The translations under genes were made by a program, and so were the position numbers. A DNA stretch of 37,670 nt from Thiomicrorhabdus sp. (lineage in GTDB: Bacteria; Pseudomonadota; Gammaproteobacteria; Thiomicrospirales; Thiomicrospiraceae): positions 1-37,670 of the forward strand of contig JALSJT010000204.1 of NCBI GenBank assembly GCA_026989175.1, written 5' to 3'. Shown here piece after piece: positions 1 through 9,253 of this stretch. The notes beneath the pieces are model-generated. The model was not told the DNA's origin. It saw only the letters and a list, made by a program, of their open reading frames with translations, and made no database searches. Each line of letters starts with the position of its first letter. The first letter of the stretch is position 1.

Positions 1-660
1 CATCGGTGATGGTTCCCGACAGCATGATGGGGACTTCATAACCGATCTCTTCTTCCACTTCTTTGACCGCAAAAATGGCGGCTTTGGCGTTTAACGTATC
101 AAACACGGTTTCAATCAGAATGGTGTCTGCTCCGCCTTCAAGCAACGCCACGGTGGCTTGTTTAAAGGCCGTGACCAGTTCATCAAAACAGGTGTTTCGA
201 TAGCCAGGATCATTCACATCGGGCGAGATAGACGCGGTACGGTTGGTAGGGCCAAGTACGCCCGCAACAAAGCGAGGCTTACCATCTTCTGCTTCGGCAA
301 TATCACACGCTTCTCGCGCAAGTTTAGCGGACTGGAAGTTGATTTCAGTGACGTAATCCTCCATGTCGTAATCGGCTTGCGCAATGGTGGTGGCATTAAA
401 AGAGTTGGTCTCAAGAATGTCGGTGTCTTGACGTAGAAAAGCTAAATGGATGTCTCGAATAACATCTGGTTTAGTCAATACCAAGATGTCATTATTGCCT
501 TTGATGTCCATGTGATAGTCGGTAAAACGATCCCCGCGAAAGTCCTCTTCGCTTAAATGCAGGTCTTGCACCATGGTGCCCATGGCACCATCCAGTACGA
601 CGACGCGTTCATTTAGTAAGGTTTTTAAGGCATTTAAGCGTTGGGTACGTTGGGTCATTT
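1..660 (-). CDS. metH: Methionine synthase MetH, N-terminal homocysteine S-methyltransferase domain (partial, runs off the window start)
   Basis: Reverse-complement reading from the ATG at 660 gives [97 protein letters not shown]..., a MetH-type start. Not in the ORF track because it is truncated. Confidence 0.9.
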
Positions 661-928
661 AAGCATCATCATATTCGGGTGAGGGGGCGATATTTTAACG
701 GAAAGCGTTGAATTCTTAAATGTTTCTAGTGAATAAAATAGGGGGGGAGAAAATTTTAGCGCACTTTTTTCAAGGTGGCTTGGGTGATCTTGTACCGAGA
801 AAGGGGGCTAAATTTCGCCTATTAATCTTGAAAATTTAGTAAAATATCTGGCTATTATAATTATATCGTTACTCCACTCAAATAATGATATGTCATGCCT
901 AACCTTCCTCAAGTAAAAGAGATCTTTC

Positions 929-2692
929 ATGAAGCAGAAAATTGCGCAAATATTAGCCGATGTTGTTCAACAGTTAAAAGAGCAGAGGGTGATTCCTGAA
1001 TCGCTGAACCCGAGAGTGAATGTTGAAAATACACGAGATAAAGCGCATGGTGATTTTGCGACCAATTTGGCGATGATGCTCACCAAAGCGGCGGGTATGC
1101 CGCCAAGAGCGTTGGCTGAAAAAATTGTTGCGTTGGTGGCCGATGAGGCGGTGATTGAAAAGGTTGAGATTGCGGGACCGGGATTTATTAACTTTTTTGT
1201 CAATGACTCCGCTAAATTTGCAGTGGTTAAAACAGTGCTGAGTCAGCAAGGTGATTTTGGTCAATGCAATGTGGGGCAAGGGCGTTCAGTATTGGTAGAG
1301 TTTGTTTCGGCAAATCCAACGGGGCCTTTGCATGTAGGGCATGGTCGAGGTGCGGCTTATGGAGCCAGTGTTGCGAACTTATTAGCCGTGGCAGGATTTA
1401 AGGTCTCTCGTGAGTACTATGTGAATGATGCTGGGCGTCAGATGGATATTTTGGCGACCTCTGTTTGGTTGCGTTATTTATCGTTGTGTGGCGAAACGTT
1501 TGTTTTTCCAAGCAACGGCTATAAAGGCGACTATATCTATGCGATCAGTGAGTCTTTGAAAACTCAGTTTGGTGAGACCTTAAAACGAACCGCTTTAGAG
1601 GTGTTTGCGGGAGTGACGCCTGATGAAGGGTGTGAAGAGGGGGATAAAGAAAAACATATTGATGGTCTGATCGTTAAAGCAAAAAACCTGTTGGGTGCCA
1701 CGCATTACGAGGAAGTCTTTAGTGCCGCAGTAAACAGTATTTTATCGGATATTAAAGAAGATTTAGCTGGGTTTGGTGTGACATTTGAAGAGTGGTTTTC
1801 AGAGCGCGCTTTAATGGAAACGGGCGTGATTGATGCGGCGATTGAAAAGTTGCAAGCGGCCGATAAAATTTATGAAAAAGGTGGCGCACTTTGGTTCCGA
1901 TCGACCGATTATGGCGATGAAAAAGATCGTGTTGTGGTGCGTGAAAATGGCTTAAAAACCTACTTTGCCTCAGACATCGCCTATCACTTCAATAAGTTAG
2001 AGCGCGGCTTTGATCTGTTAATTGATATTTGGGGTTCCGATCATCATGGCTACGTACCACGGGTCAAAGCGGCGATGCAGGCAATGGATACCAACCCTGA
2101 TGCACTCGAGGTATTGTTGGTGCAGTTCGCTATTCTGTATAAGGGGGGGGAGAAATTAGCGATGTCAACGCGAAGTGGTCAGTTTGTGACGTTGCGTGAG
2201 TTGCGTGATGAAGTTGGACGGGATGCCGCGCGTTTCTTCTATGTGCAACGGAAATCAGAACAGCACATGGATTTTGACTTGGATTTAGCGGTCTCTAAAT
2301 CCAATGAAAACCCAGTCTATTATATTCAGTATGCCCATGCGCGAATTTGTCGTGTACTGGTGCAGTCGGAAGAGAAAGGCTATGTCTTTGATGCTGAAGT
2401 AGGATTGGCTTCGTTGGGTCTTCTTGAGAGTGAGCAAGAGGTACACATTGCCACGGAATTGGCAAAATACCCAGAGATTGTGGCACGTGCCGCTTTGGTT
2501 TATGAGCCACATCAGATCGCCTATTATTTAAAAGATTTAGCACACGCACTGCATGCTTATTACAATGCGAGCCAGTTTATTGTGGAAGATGATGCCTTGC
2601 GTCAAGCACGCTTAACGCTGATCTCTTCGGTGCAACAAGTGCTCAAAAATGGCTTGGCAATTTTAGGTGTGTCTGCGCCAGAGAAGATGTAA
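929..2692 (+). CDS. argS: Arginyl-tRNA synthetase
   Basis: 587 aa; FVSANPTGPLHVGHGRGAAYG (HIGH-like) and GGEKLAMSTRSGQFVTL (KMSK-like region). Confidence 0.97.
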   Translation: MKQKIAQILADVVQQLKEQRVIPESLNPRVNVENTRDKAHGDFATNLAMMLTKAAGMPPRALAEKIVALVADEAVIEKVEIAGPGFINFFVNDSAKFAVVKTVLSQQGDFGQCNVGQGRSVLVEFVSANPTGPLHVGHGRGAAYGASVANLLAVAGFKVSREYYVNDAGRQMDILATSVWLRYLSLCGETFVFPSNGYKGDYIYAISESLKTQFGETLKRTALEVFAGVTPDEGCEEGDKEKHIDGLIVKAKNLLGATHYEEVFSAAVNSILSDIKEDLAGFGVTFEEWFSERALMETGVIDAAIEKLQAADKIYEKGGALWFRSTDYGDEKDRVVVRENGLKTYFASDIAYHFNKLERGFDLLIDIWGSDHHGYVPRVKAAMQAMDTNPDALEVLLVQFAILYKGGEKLAMSTRSGQFVTLRELRDEVGRDAARFFYVQRKSEQHMDFDLDLAVSKSNENPVYYIQYAHARICRVLVQSEEKGYVFDAEVGLASLGLLESEQEVHIATELAKYPEIVARAALVYEPHQIAYYLKDLAHALHAYYNASQFIVEDDALRQARLTLISSVQQVLKNGLAILGVSAPEKM

Positions 2693-3340
2693 GTGACTCG
2701 GGATTATCGCCATGGTCATGGCCAGAAACAGTCGTTTCAGCGCCGGTCTCAACAAGAAGCGCCGAGTAAGGAGGCCTCCTCTGTCGGTGCAATCTGGTGG
2801 GCGACCATTATTGTTTCTACTGTATTAATCGCTGTTTTTTTTATTGTTAAACACTTCTTGATGCAAGAAAGTGCGCCTTTAAAAATAACGGATCAAGTGG
2901 TGCTTCAAGAAGAGGGGGAAGAAGAGTCGATCGCGTCGCCTGAAGCCGTGGTTGAATCGTTATCGTTGCAGGCAACTGAGGACGTATTACAAGAGGACGA
3001 GTCTGAGAGTGTCGACACAAAAGTTTTGAAGCACTACTCTTTTTATCATGGCTTAAGTCAAACGGAAGTGGTGGTTGAGGCGGAGTTGATTTCAGTCGCG
3101 TTAACGCAACCTTATTACATTCAGGCGGGCTCTTTTGGTTCGGAAAAGGTTGCCAAGCAAGAGCAGAGGCGTTTAGCAAAGCATGGACACGTTTTAACGG
3201 TTTCCGCTCTAACCAAGGGCAGCCGAACTTATTATCGTTTACGGGCGGGGCCTTTTACCGATCGGCTTGTTATGAATAAACAACGTAATGAGCTACGAAA
3301 GTTTGGTGTGGATACGTTGTTAATTAAAGCGACCAAGTGA
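2693..3340 (+). CDS. SPOR-domain membrane protein (FtsN-like)
   Basis: GTG start directly after the argS stop; single TM segment; C-terminal YYIQAGSFGSEKVAKQEQRRLAKHGH...YYRLRAGPFTDR is a SPOR domain. Confidence 0.85.
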   Translation: MTRDYRHGHGQKQSFQRRSQQEAPSKEASSVGAIWWATIIVSTVLIAVFFIVKHFLMQESAPLKITDQVVLQEEGEEESIASPEAVVESLSLQATEDVLQEDESESVDTKVLKHYSFYHGLSQTEVVVEAELISVALTQPYYIQAGSFGSEKVAKQEQRRLAKHGHVLTVSALTKGSRTYYRLRAGPFTDRLVMNKQRNELRKFGVDTLLIKATK

Positions 3341-3365
3341 TGGTACGATAATTTTTTAAATCCAG

Positions 3366-4421
3366 TTACTTGCTACTCTCTGGGGGAATTTGTGTTTCAT
3401 CAATCACACAGTTTCGACCGCTGTTTTTGGCTTGATAGAGTGCTTTGTCTGTACGCTCAATAAAGGACTTTGCATCTTCATAGTCTCCTCGGTAGGTCGC
3501 GACACCAAATGAGGCGGTAATGGTTTTAAGTGGCTCGGATGAGTTTTTCCGTTTTAAGTGGGCGGACTGAATCGCCTCTCTAATTTGATGCGCACGTTCG
3601 ACGGCTTCGTCTAAACTGGAGTTTGCGAGTAAAATAGCAAATTCTTCCCCCCCATAGCGACAGATGGTTTCATTGTCCGTTTTGTCTTTTTGCATAATAC
3701 TGGCAAAGTAACGCAGTACACTGTCACCGACCAAATGACCATAGGTGTCATTGAATAACTTAAAGTGATCAATATCACAAAGAATCATCGCGAGGCTTTC
3801 AGGGGCATTTTCCGCTTCCAGCATGAGCTCTTCAATGGCATTATTAAACGCTTTTCGATTGCCTATTTGGGTTAGTTCATCTTTTAAGGCTTCCGCTTGT
3901 GCTTCTTGTAACTGTTTACGAAGCTCTTTCACCGCTTCAGCATTGTGAATCATCTCATTCTGAATATTGAGAGAGCCCTCTTTAATTGAAGAGGCGGCGC
4001 TGATTACGGAGTCTGTGATGCGTTTAATATCTTCACTGTTTAAGTCTGGATTGGAGAGTTCACTGGAGCACTCATCAAGCTGCTGGGTGTGACTTTCTAA
4101 TTTGTCACTCCATGCATTCATTTTTTTGACCATCGCATCAATTAAGCGTCGAAAGGCTCGGTCAAACTCAGAAGTGCTATCTTCTTTTTCTGCTAGGTAG
4201 GTGTCATAAAGTCGTTTACCAACTCGATCATTGTAGCCAAAAGGGTCATTTAAAATTGCATCCATCTCTTGGCGTAGGGCAGGGATGTTCCCTTTAACAT
4301 ATTGATACCAAACATAGTAATTTAGCGGGCTGGGGTTGATGTTTTGCTCTTTAAAGGTCTCAACGAGCCTGTCAAAAATACGAATGGCTTTTTGGGGGGC
4401 ATCTTTTACATCAACGATCAT
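3366..4421 (-). CDS. GGDEF-domain diguanylate cyclase
   Basis: RYGGEEFAILL motif with DELTQIGNRKAFN. The ORF track extends to 4655, but the homologous-looking protein begins at MIVDVKDAPQKAIRIFDRL (ATG at 4421). Confidence 0.88.
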   Translation of the reverse strand: MIVDVKDAPQKAIRIFDRLVETFKEQNINPSPLNYYVWYQYVKGNIPALRQEMDAILNDPFGYNDRVGKRLYDTYLAEKEDSTSEFDRAFRRLIDAMVKKMNAWSDKLESHTQQLDECSSELSNPDLNSEDIKRITDSVISAASSIKEGSLNIQNEMIHNAEAVKELRKQLQEAQAEALKDELTQIGNRKAFNNAIEELMLEAENAPESLAMILCDIDHFKLFNDTYGHLVGDSVLRYFASIMQKDKTDNETICRYGGEEFAILLANSSLDEAVERAHQIREAIQSAHLKRKNSSEPLKTITASFGVATYRGDYEDAKSFIERTDKALYQAKNSGRNCVIDETQIPPESSK

Positions 4422-4637
4422 AATGAGTTTAGACCTTTTTTTGAACAGAGAAAATTTCTGAGTGTGTTCGACAATTCTAACATGAATAAAATAGGGATAG
4501 TTAATGTTGAAAACAGCTCTATTTAAAAAAGGGGTAAGGGGTCTATGTTTCTTTATTTCGAGTGGTATAAATAAGGAGAACAGAGTATAGTTTGGCGATA
4601 GAAAAAAGATGTTAAACAATCGATATAGGAGTAGAAA

Positions 4638-4874
4638 ATGCTGAATGCAAGTCAATTAGACGAGATGGCGAGAAAGATAGCGGGCGTGATTCCACAAGGG
4701 GTGGGTGGGATTCCTTCCGAGGTTCAAGCACAAGTTAAAGTCATTTTAGCACGCACATTTGAAAAAATGGATCTAGTGAGTCGAGAGGAGTTTGATATTC
4801 AGGTTGCGGTGTTGGCGAAAACACGACAAAAGCTTGAAAAACTTGAGAAGACGGTGGCAGATCTTGAAAAATAA
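4638..4874 (+). CDS. ubiK: Ubiquinone biosynthesis accessory factor UbiK (BMFP/YqiC family)
   Basis: 78 aa with N-terminal amphipathic region and C-terminal coiled coil (REEFDIQVAVLAKTRQKLEKLEKTVADLE). Confidence 0.85.
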   Translation: MLNASQLDEMARKIAGVIPQGVGGIPSEVQAQVKVILARTFEKMDLVSREEFDIQVAVLAKTRQKLEKLEKTVADLEK

Positions 4875-4883
4875 GGGTTCATT

Positions 4884-6416
4884 ATGAACCTTGCAGAGGT
4901 GACAAGTCGGGCATTAAATGGCATTCACTCGCCAAAAGTTTTGGTTGAGGTTCATGCGAGCAATGGGTTGCCCTCGTTTTCGATTGTGGGACTGCCTGAA
5001 GCCTCGGTTAAAGAGAGTAAGGATCGAGTTCGCAGTGCGTTATTGAGTTCAGGGTTTGAGTTTCCAGCAAAAAGAATCACGGTTAATTTAGCCCCCGCGG
5101 ATCTTCCAAAATCTGGTGGGCGTTATGACTTACCGATTGCGGTGGGTATTTTGGTGGCAACCGGGCAACTAAATGCGGTGAATCTCTTCAATTTTGAATT
5201 GATCGGTGAGTTGGCATTAAATGGAGAGATCCGTGCTGTAAAAGGGGCGTTACCCAGTGTTCTTGCGGCTAAAGAGGACGGTAAGTCTTGTATTTTACCG
5301 GTGAATAATGATGAGGAGGCGATGGTCTCTTTACTGGATGGACAAGAGCAAGCATACTTTGTTTTGGTTAAAGACTTAAAAGAGGTGTGTCAGGTTTTGC
5401 AAGGGGAGAGGATCTCTCAACCCGAAATGTATGCAGGAATTCACTCAATAGCATCGTTGCATTATGACCGTGATTTGTCTGATGTGGTGGGTCAATATCA
5501 GGCCAAGCGAGTGTTGGAGATTTGCGCCAGTGGACATCACTCTTTAATGATGGTTGGTCCTCCGGGTTCTGGTAAAAGTATGCTGGCTTCTCGTTTGGTA
5601 ACATTGCTGCCACCATTAACCAATGAAGAGGCGATTGAATCTGCTGCGATTCATTCAATTTCAAATGCAGACGTTCGGATTCAGGGGTTTTATCAGCGAC
5701 CGTATGAAAGTCCGCATCATACCTCATCGGCGGCGGCCTTAATTGGCGGTGGCTCTTATCCAAAACCTGGTTCGATCTCTTTGGCGCATCACGGAATTCT
5801 ATTCTTAGATGAGTTACCAGAGTTTAATCGTAATGCGTTAGAAGCGTTGCGAGAACCATTAGAGACAAAGCATGTGGATATCTCTCGGGTGAATCAACAG
5901 ATTCGCTTTCCCGCGGATTGCTTGCTTGTCACGGCAATGAATCCTTCGCCATCTGGATTTTTTTCGGACGACCCACTAGGTCGTTGTACGGATACGCCTG
6001 ATCAGATTGCTCGGTATCAGAAGAAAATTTCAGGGCCTTTGTTGGATCGAATAGACCTTCACTTGGAAGTTCCGCCTGTTGATATTTCTGAATTACAGGG
6101 AGAAGGAGAGCGGGGTGAGAAGAGTGCGGATGTTCGTCAGCGTGTGATGACAACACGAACTATTCAATTGGAGCGTCAAGGGTGTTTAAATTCTGCATTA
6201 ACGGTACCGGATTTACAGCATTATGTCTCGCTAGATAGCATGAGTAAAACCATTTTAGAGGGTGCGGTTAATCAGTTAGGGCTCTCTGCACGTGGCTATC
6301 ATCGCGTCTTACGTATTGCTCGAACCTTAGCCGATATGTCAAATTCAAAGACGGTAGAGAGCCCGCATATTGCAGAGGCTTTAAGCTATCGCGCTTTAAA
6401 TCGGAGTAAGGTGTAA
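4884..6416 (+). CDS. comM: YifB/ComM family Mg-chelatase-like AAA ATPase
   Basis: 510 aa; VKESKDRVRSALLSSGFEFPAKRITVNLAPADLPKSGGRYDLPIAVGIL; Walker A GPPGSGKSMLASRL; FLDELPEF. Confidence 0.93.
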   Translation: MNLAEVTSRALNGIHSPKVLVEVHASNGLPSFSIVGLPEASVKESKDRVRSALLSSGFEFPAKRITVNLAPADLPKSGGRYDLPIAVGILVATGQLNAVNLFNFELIGELALNGEIRAVKGALPSVLAAKEDGKSCILPVNNDEEAMVSLLDGQEQAYFVLVKDLKEVCQVLQGERISQPEMYAGIHSIASLHYDRDLSDVVGQYQAKRVLEICASGHHSLMMVGPPGSGKSMLASRLVTLLPPLTNEEAIESAAIHSISNADVRIQGFYQRPYESPHHTSSAAALIGGGSYPKPGSISLAHHGILFLDELPEFNRNALEALREPLETKHVDISRVNQQIRFPADCLLVTAMNPSPSGFFSDDPLGRCTDTPDQIARYQKKISGPLLDRIDLHLEVPPVDISELQGEGERGEKSADVRQRVMTTRTIQLERQGCLNSALTVPDLQHYVSLDSMSKTILEGAVNQLGLSARGYHRVLRIARTLADMSNSKTVESPHIAEALSYRALNRSKV

Positions 6417-7102
6417 TGGATCCTATTTTAATTACGGCTTTAGTGGTTGGTTTTTTAGGAGGGGTGCACTGTTTAGGCATGTGTGGTGGCGTCGTTGGTA
6501 CTTTGACCTTTAGCTTGGACTCAAAAGTACAAGCCAGTTGGTGGCGAATGTTGCCTTATCAGATGGCTTATAATTTAGGTCGCATTTCAAGTTATGTTCT
6601 GATTGGGGCGCTATTTGGCTTTTTGGGCGCATCCATTGGTTCAATTGCAACCTTTCTCCCGATTCAGCAAGGGTTGCAGGTGGTTGCTGGGTTGTTTATG
6701 ATTGCGTTAGGGTTGTACTTGGGCGGTTGGTGGTTCGGTATTGTTGTGATTGAGCGCGTTGGACAGGTGGTTTGGAAAAAAATAGCCCCTTACACCAAAC
6801 GATTAGGAGCGGTTAAAACGATTCCTCAAGCGTGGTTATATGGTCTTATTTGGGGCTGGCTACCGTGTGGGTTGATTTATAGCATGCTGATTATGGCAAT
6901 GAGTTCAGGGAGTGCAATGGACGGAGCTTTGATTATGTTTGCGTTTGGTCTAGGAACTTTACCCAATTTATTGTTGATGGGAGTGTTTGCCTTTTATTTT
7001 ACTAAGTTGGCTCAAAACCGATGGGTTAGACGATTTGCGGGGATAAGTGTTATCTCAATGGGGATTTGGCAGCTTTATCTTGCTTTTTCAGTGAGCGTTT
7101 AG
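6416..7102 (+). CDS. Sulfite exporter TauE/SafE family membrane protein
   Basis: GGVHCLGMCGGVVG and WLPCGLIYSML, typical of the UreH/CcoH-like branch of this family. Confidence 0.85.
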   Translation: MDPILITALVVGFLGGVHCLGMCGGVVGTLTFSLDSKVQASWWRMLPYQMAYNLGRISSYVLIGALFGFLGASIGSIATFLPIQQGLQVVAGLFMIALGLYLGGWWFGIVVIERVGQVVWKKIAPYTKRLGAVKTIPQAWLYGLIWGWLPCGLIYSMLIMAMSSGSAMDGALIMFAFGLGTLPNLLLMGVFAFYFTKLAQNRWVRRFAGISVISMGIWQLYLAFSVSV

Positions 7103-7108
7103 ATGCGT

Positions 7109-7137
7109 GCTATCCCCTGTATTTTTTAGGGGATAGC
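7109..7137. terminator. Hairpin between convergent genes (candidate bidirectional terminator)
   Basis: GCTATCCCCTgtatttttTAGGGGATAGC: 10-bp perfect stem between the stops at 7102 (+) and 7148 (-). Confidence 0.6.
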
Positions 7138-7147
7138 CGTGGATGGA

Positions 7148-8482
7148 TTACTCTTGTGAGTAGTCTTTATCGACGGTTGCGTAGTTAATGTTGATATTCA
7201 GCGCCTCAATGAGTTTTCCCATGGCGTTGAGCGTTCGATACTGTGCGGTATTGAGCTCCGCTTCGGTTTCAATTCGAGTTAATTGCGCACTGATATACTC
7301 ATTTTCGGTGTTGAGCAGATCCAAGAGGGAGCGACGTCCTAAATGGAACTGTTTACGATAACCCTGTAAGGTTTCGTAGGTCAGTTGAATGTGTTGGTCA
7401 ATATAGATCATCTGCTCTTCTAAATATTCATTCGCTGCCCAAGCGTAGCTTAGATTTTCAATGGTTTGTCTGCGAGAGTTGTTTCGGATCTCTGTTGCTT
7501 GCTGTACTTCACTGGCGGCGGAGTCTCGTTGTGCGATATCTTTTCCGCCATTATACAAGTTGTAACGGAGTCGTAACATCGCTTGTAAGTTATGATTCTT
7601 TCCTTCAAACCCATTGATATTATTGTCGAGTGTTTTTTGAAGTTCTAAATCAATTCGTGGGTAATAAGCTTGCGCAGCCGTCGCATGTTGTGCTCGGGCT
7701 TCCGCAATGTCGGCATTAGCAGAGCGCAGTGTTGGATGATCTGTTAACGCAATATTAATCGCTTCTTCCAACGAAGATGGGAATTGAAATTGCATGGTTG
7801 GTTTGATTAACTGTGTTTCGGGCATGCGACCGAGTACCCGTTGAAATCGAGAGCGGGCATCAATGTAATTGTTACGTGTAGAGATTAAATTTGAGTTCGC
7901 AAGCGCCAGTCGTGCTTTTGCTTGATCGACTTCAACCTGGTTTCCAATACCGGCTTCTGTGCGCTGTTTAATTTGATCTAAAATTCGTTCATGTGTCGCT
8001 TTGCTTTCACGCGCTAATCGCATTGAGTCTTGTTGTTTTACCAACTCAATATAAGCGACAACCATATCGATGGCAATTTTATTTGCCGTCGCTTGAGCAT
8101 TGTAGCCTGCGGCATCTAAACGTGCGGTTTGACGGGAAATCTCATTAACCGTGGCATACCCTTCAAAAAGATTTTCAGTCAAACGCAAGCTGGCTTCGGT
8201 TCTCGCTAAGCTGGTTTTGGGGGAACCTTCGCGTTCAATCTCTTCTAAGCCAATGCCTGCATTGAGATCAATTTTAGGATACCAGCTGCCTTCGGCACCC
8301 TTTAGGTCGGCCTGTACTGCTTGATGTATTTTAAGTTGTTCACGAAACTCTGGATTATGCAGTATGGCATCTTCCACTGTGGTTGCCAGATCCATGGCAT
8401 AGCTGGTATTTGTCATGCTGAATAAAGCAACAATACCACTAAGTGTGACTAAAAATTTAGGGCGTGAGAATGGTCTATTCAT
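7148..8482 (-). CDS. TolC-family outer membrane protein (LapE-like)
   Basis: 444 aa with signal peptide and repeated TolC/OEP-type heptads (e.g. GNQVEVDQAKARLALANSNLISTRNNYIDARSRFQRVLG); adjacent to T1SS genes. Confidence 0.88.
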   Translation of the reverse strand: MNRPFSRPKFLVTLSGIVALFSMTNTSYAMDLATTVEDAILHNPEFREQLKIHQAVQADLKGAEGSWYPKIDLNAGIGLEEIEREGSPKTSLARTEASLRLTENLFEGYATVNEISRQTARLDAAGYNAQATANKIAIDMVVAYIELVKQQDSMRLARESKATHERILDQIKQRTEAGIGNQVEVDQAKARLALANSNLISTRNNYIDARSRFQRVLGRMPETQLIKPTMQFQFPSSLEEAINIALTDHPTLRSANADIAEARAQHATAAQAYYPRIDLELQKTLDNNINGFEGKNHNLQAMLRLRYNLYNGGKDIAQRDSAASEVQQATEIRNNSRRQTIENLSYAWAANEYLEEQMIYIDQHIQLTYETLQGYRKQFHLGRRSLLDLLNTENEYISAQLTRIETEAELNTAQYRTLNAMGKLIEALNININYATVDKDYSQE

Positions 8483-8521
8483 AGATAAGGTTCTTTTGTG
8501 TAGTAGGTAATTATCAGTATT

Positions 8522-9124
8522 CTACCAGTTGTGTATCTTTAAAGCTAAGGCTAATCGATCAGATACTTGAAGTTTTTCAAAAACATTATGTAGGTGTGAT
8601 TTTACGGTGCGTTCTGTAATGCTTAATGTCTTGGCGATTTCTTGGTTACTTTTCTTGTTAAGCACTTGTTCAACCACTTGAATTTCTCTAGGGGTTAGTT
8701 CCTTTTTCCAATCACTGCTTTTAATCGGGGATTGACCAACTTGACCAATCATCGCTTGCATGATCTCTGAGCCTAGCCAAATGCTTCCTGAGTTAATGGT
8801 TGTGAGTGCTTGCTGAATTCGATCGGCTGTTGCATGGGTATTCAGATACCCTTTTATGCCTTTTTTAAAAAGCTCTATGCCCTCTGTTGTTGAAGGTCTA
8901 TCACTAAAGGCTAAAACATCAAAGCCTTGTTGACACAGCAGTGAAATCTTTTCTGGATTCATGTTACTGGATAGATGAATAAGTAAAATAACATCGGAAT
9001 AAGAAAATTCTTGACTGAGCGTTTCTAGATCGTAAAGAATTTTAGCATCCGAACCACAAGCAGTTAGCCAGTTTTTTAGGGCGTTTGGACTGTTTATAAA
9101 AATTAAAGGGCGTTTCATTTGCAT
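8522..9124 (-). CDS. LuxR/FixJ-family regulator with degenerate receiver-like N-terminus
   Basis: C-terminal HTH LTPREIQVVEQVLNKKSNQEIAKTLSITERTVKSHLHNVFEKLQVSDR; the N-terminal region lacks a clear phospho-acceptor Asp. Confidence 0.87.
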   Translation of the reverse strand: MQMKRPLIFINSPNALKNWLTACGSDAKILYDLETLSQEFSYSDVILLIHLSSNMNPEKISLLCQQGFDVLAFSDRPSTTEGIELFKKGIKGYLNTHATADRIQQALTTINSGSIWLGSEIMQAMIGQVGQSPIKSSDWKKELTPREIQVVEQVLNKKSNQEIAKTLSITERTVKSHLHNVFEKLQVSDRLALALKIHNW

Positions 9125-9218
9125 CTTTAGCCTTAATTTGATTAAAGGTAAGTGGTCTATTCAAAGGGGTATTCATTATTTTTTGAATGCCTTCCCCCCC
9201 CCCAGCCACTAAGTGCGT

Positions 9219-9224
9219 ATTATA
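9219..9224 (-). promoter_or_regulatory. Candidate -10 element (TATAAT on minus strand) for the luxR-tolC pair
   Basis: Minus-strand TTGTATATAATACG about 95 nt upstream of the luxR ATG; no good -35 hexamer seen. Confidence 0.4.
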
Positions 9225-9253
9225 TACAATATTTTTAGCAGTATCATTTAATT

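Noticed and set aside
158-436. Plus-strand ORF of 92 aa at the window start
   Set aside because: Antisense to the clear MetH reading frame on the minus strand; no recognisable protein.
741-757. G-quadruplex at the G-run sites
   Set aside because: Each site has a single long G tract, not four spaced tracts, so no intramolecular G4 is supported.
4422-4655. N-terminal extension of the diguanylate cyclase ORF to 4655
   Set aside because: The extension would overlap the ubiK start and has odd composition; MIVDVKDAPQ at 4421 is the likely start.
5368-5763. 131-aa minus-strand ORF inside comM (and similar short antisense ORFs across the window)
   Set aside because: Overlaps a strongly supported CDS; composition is shadow-frame-like.
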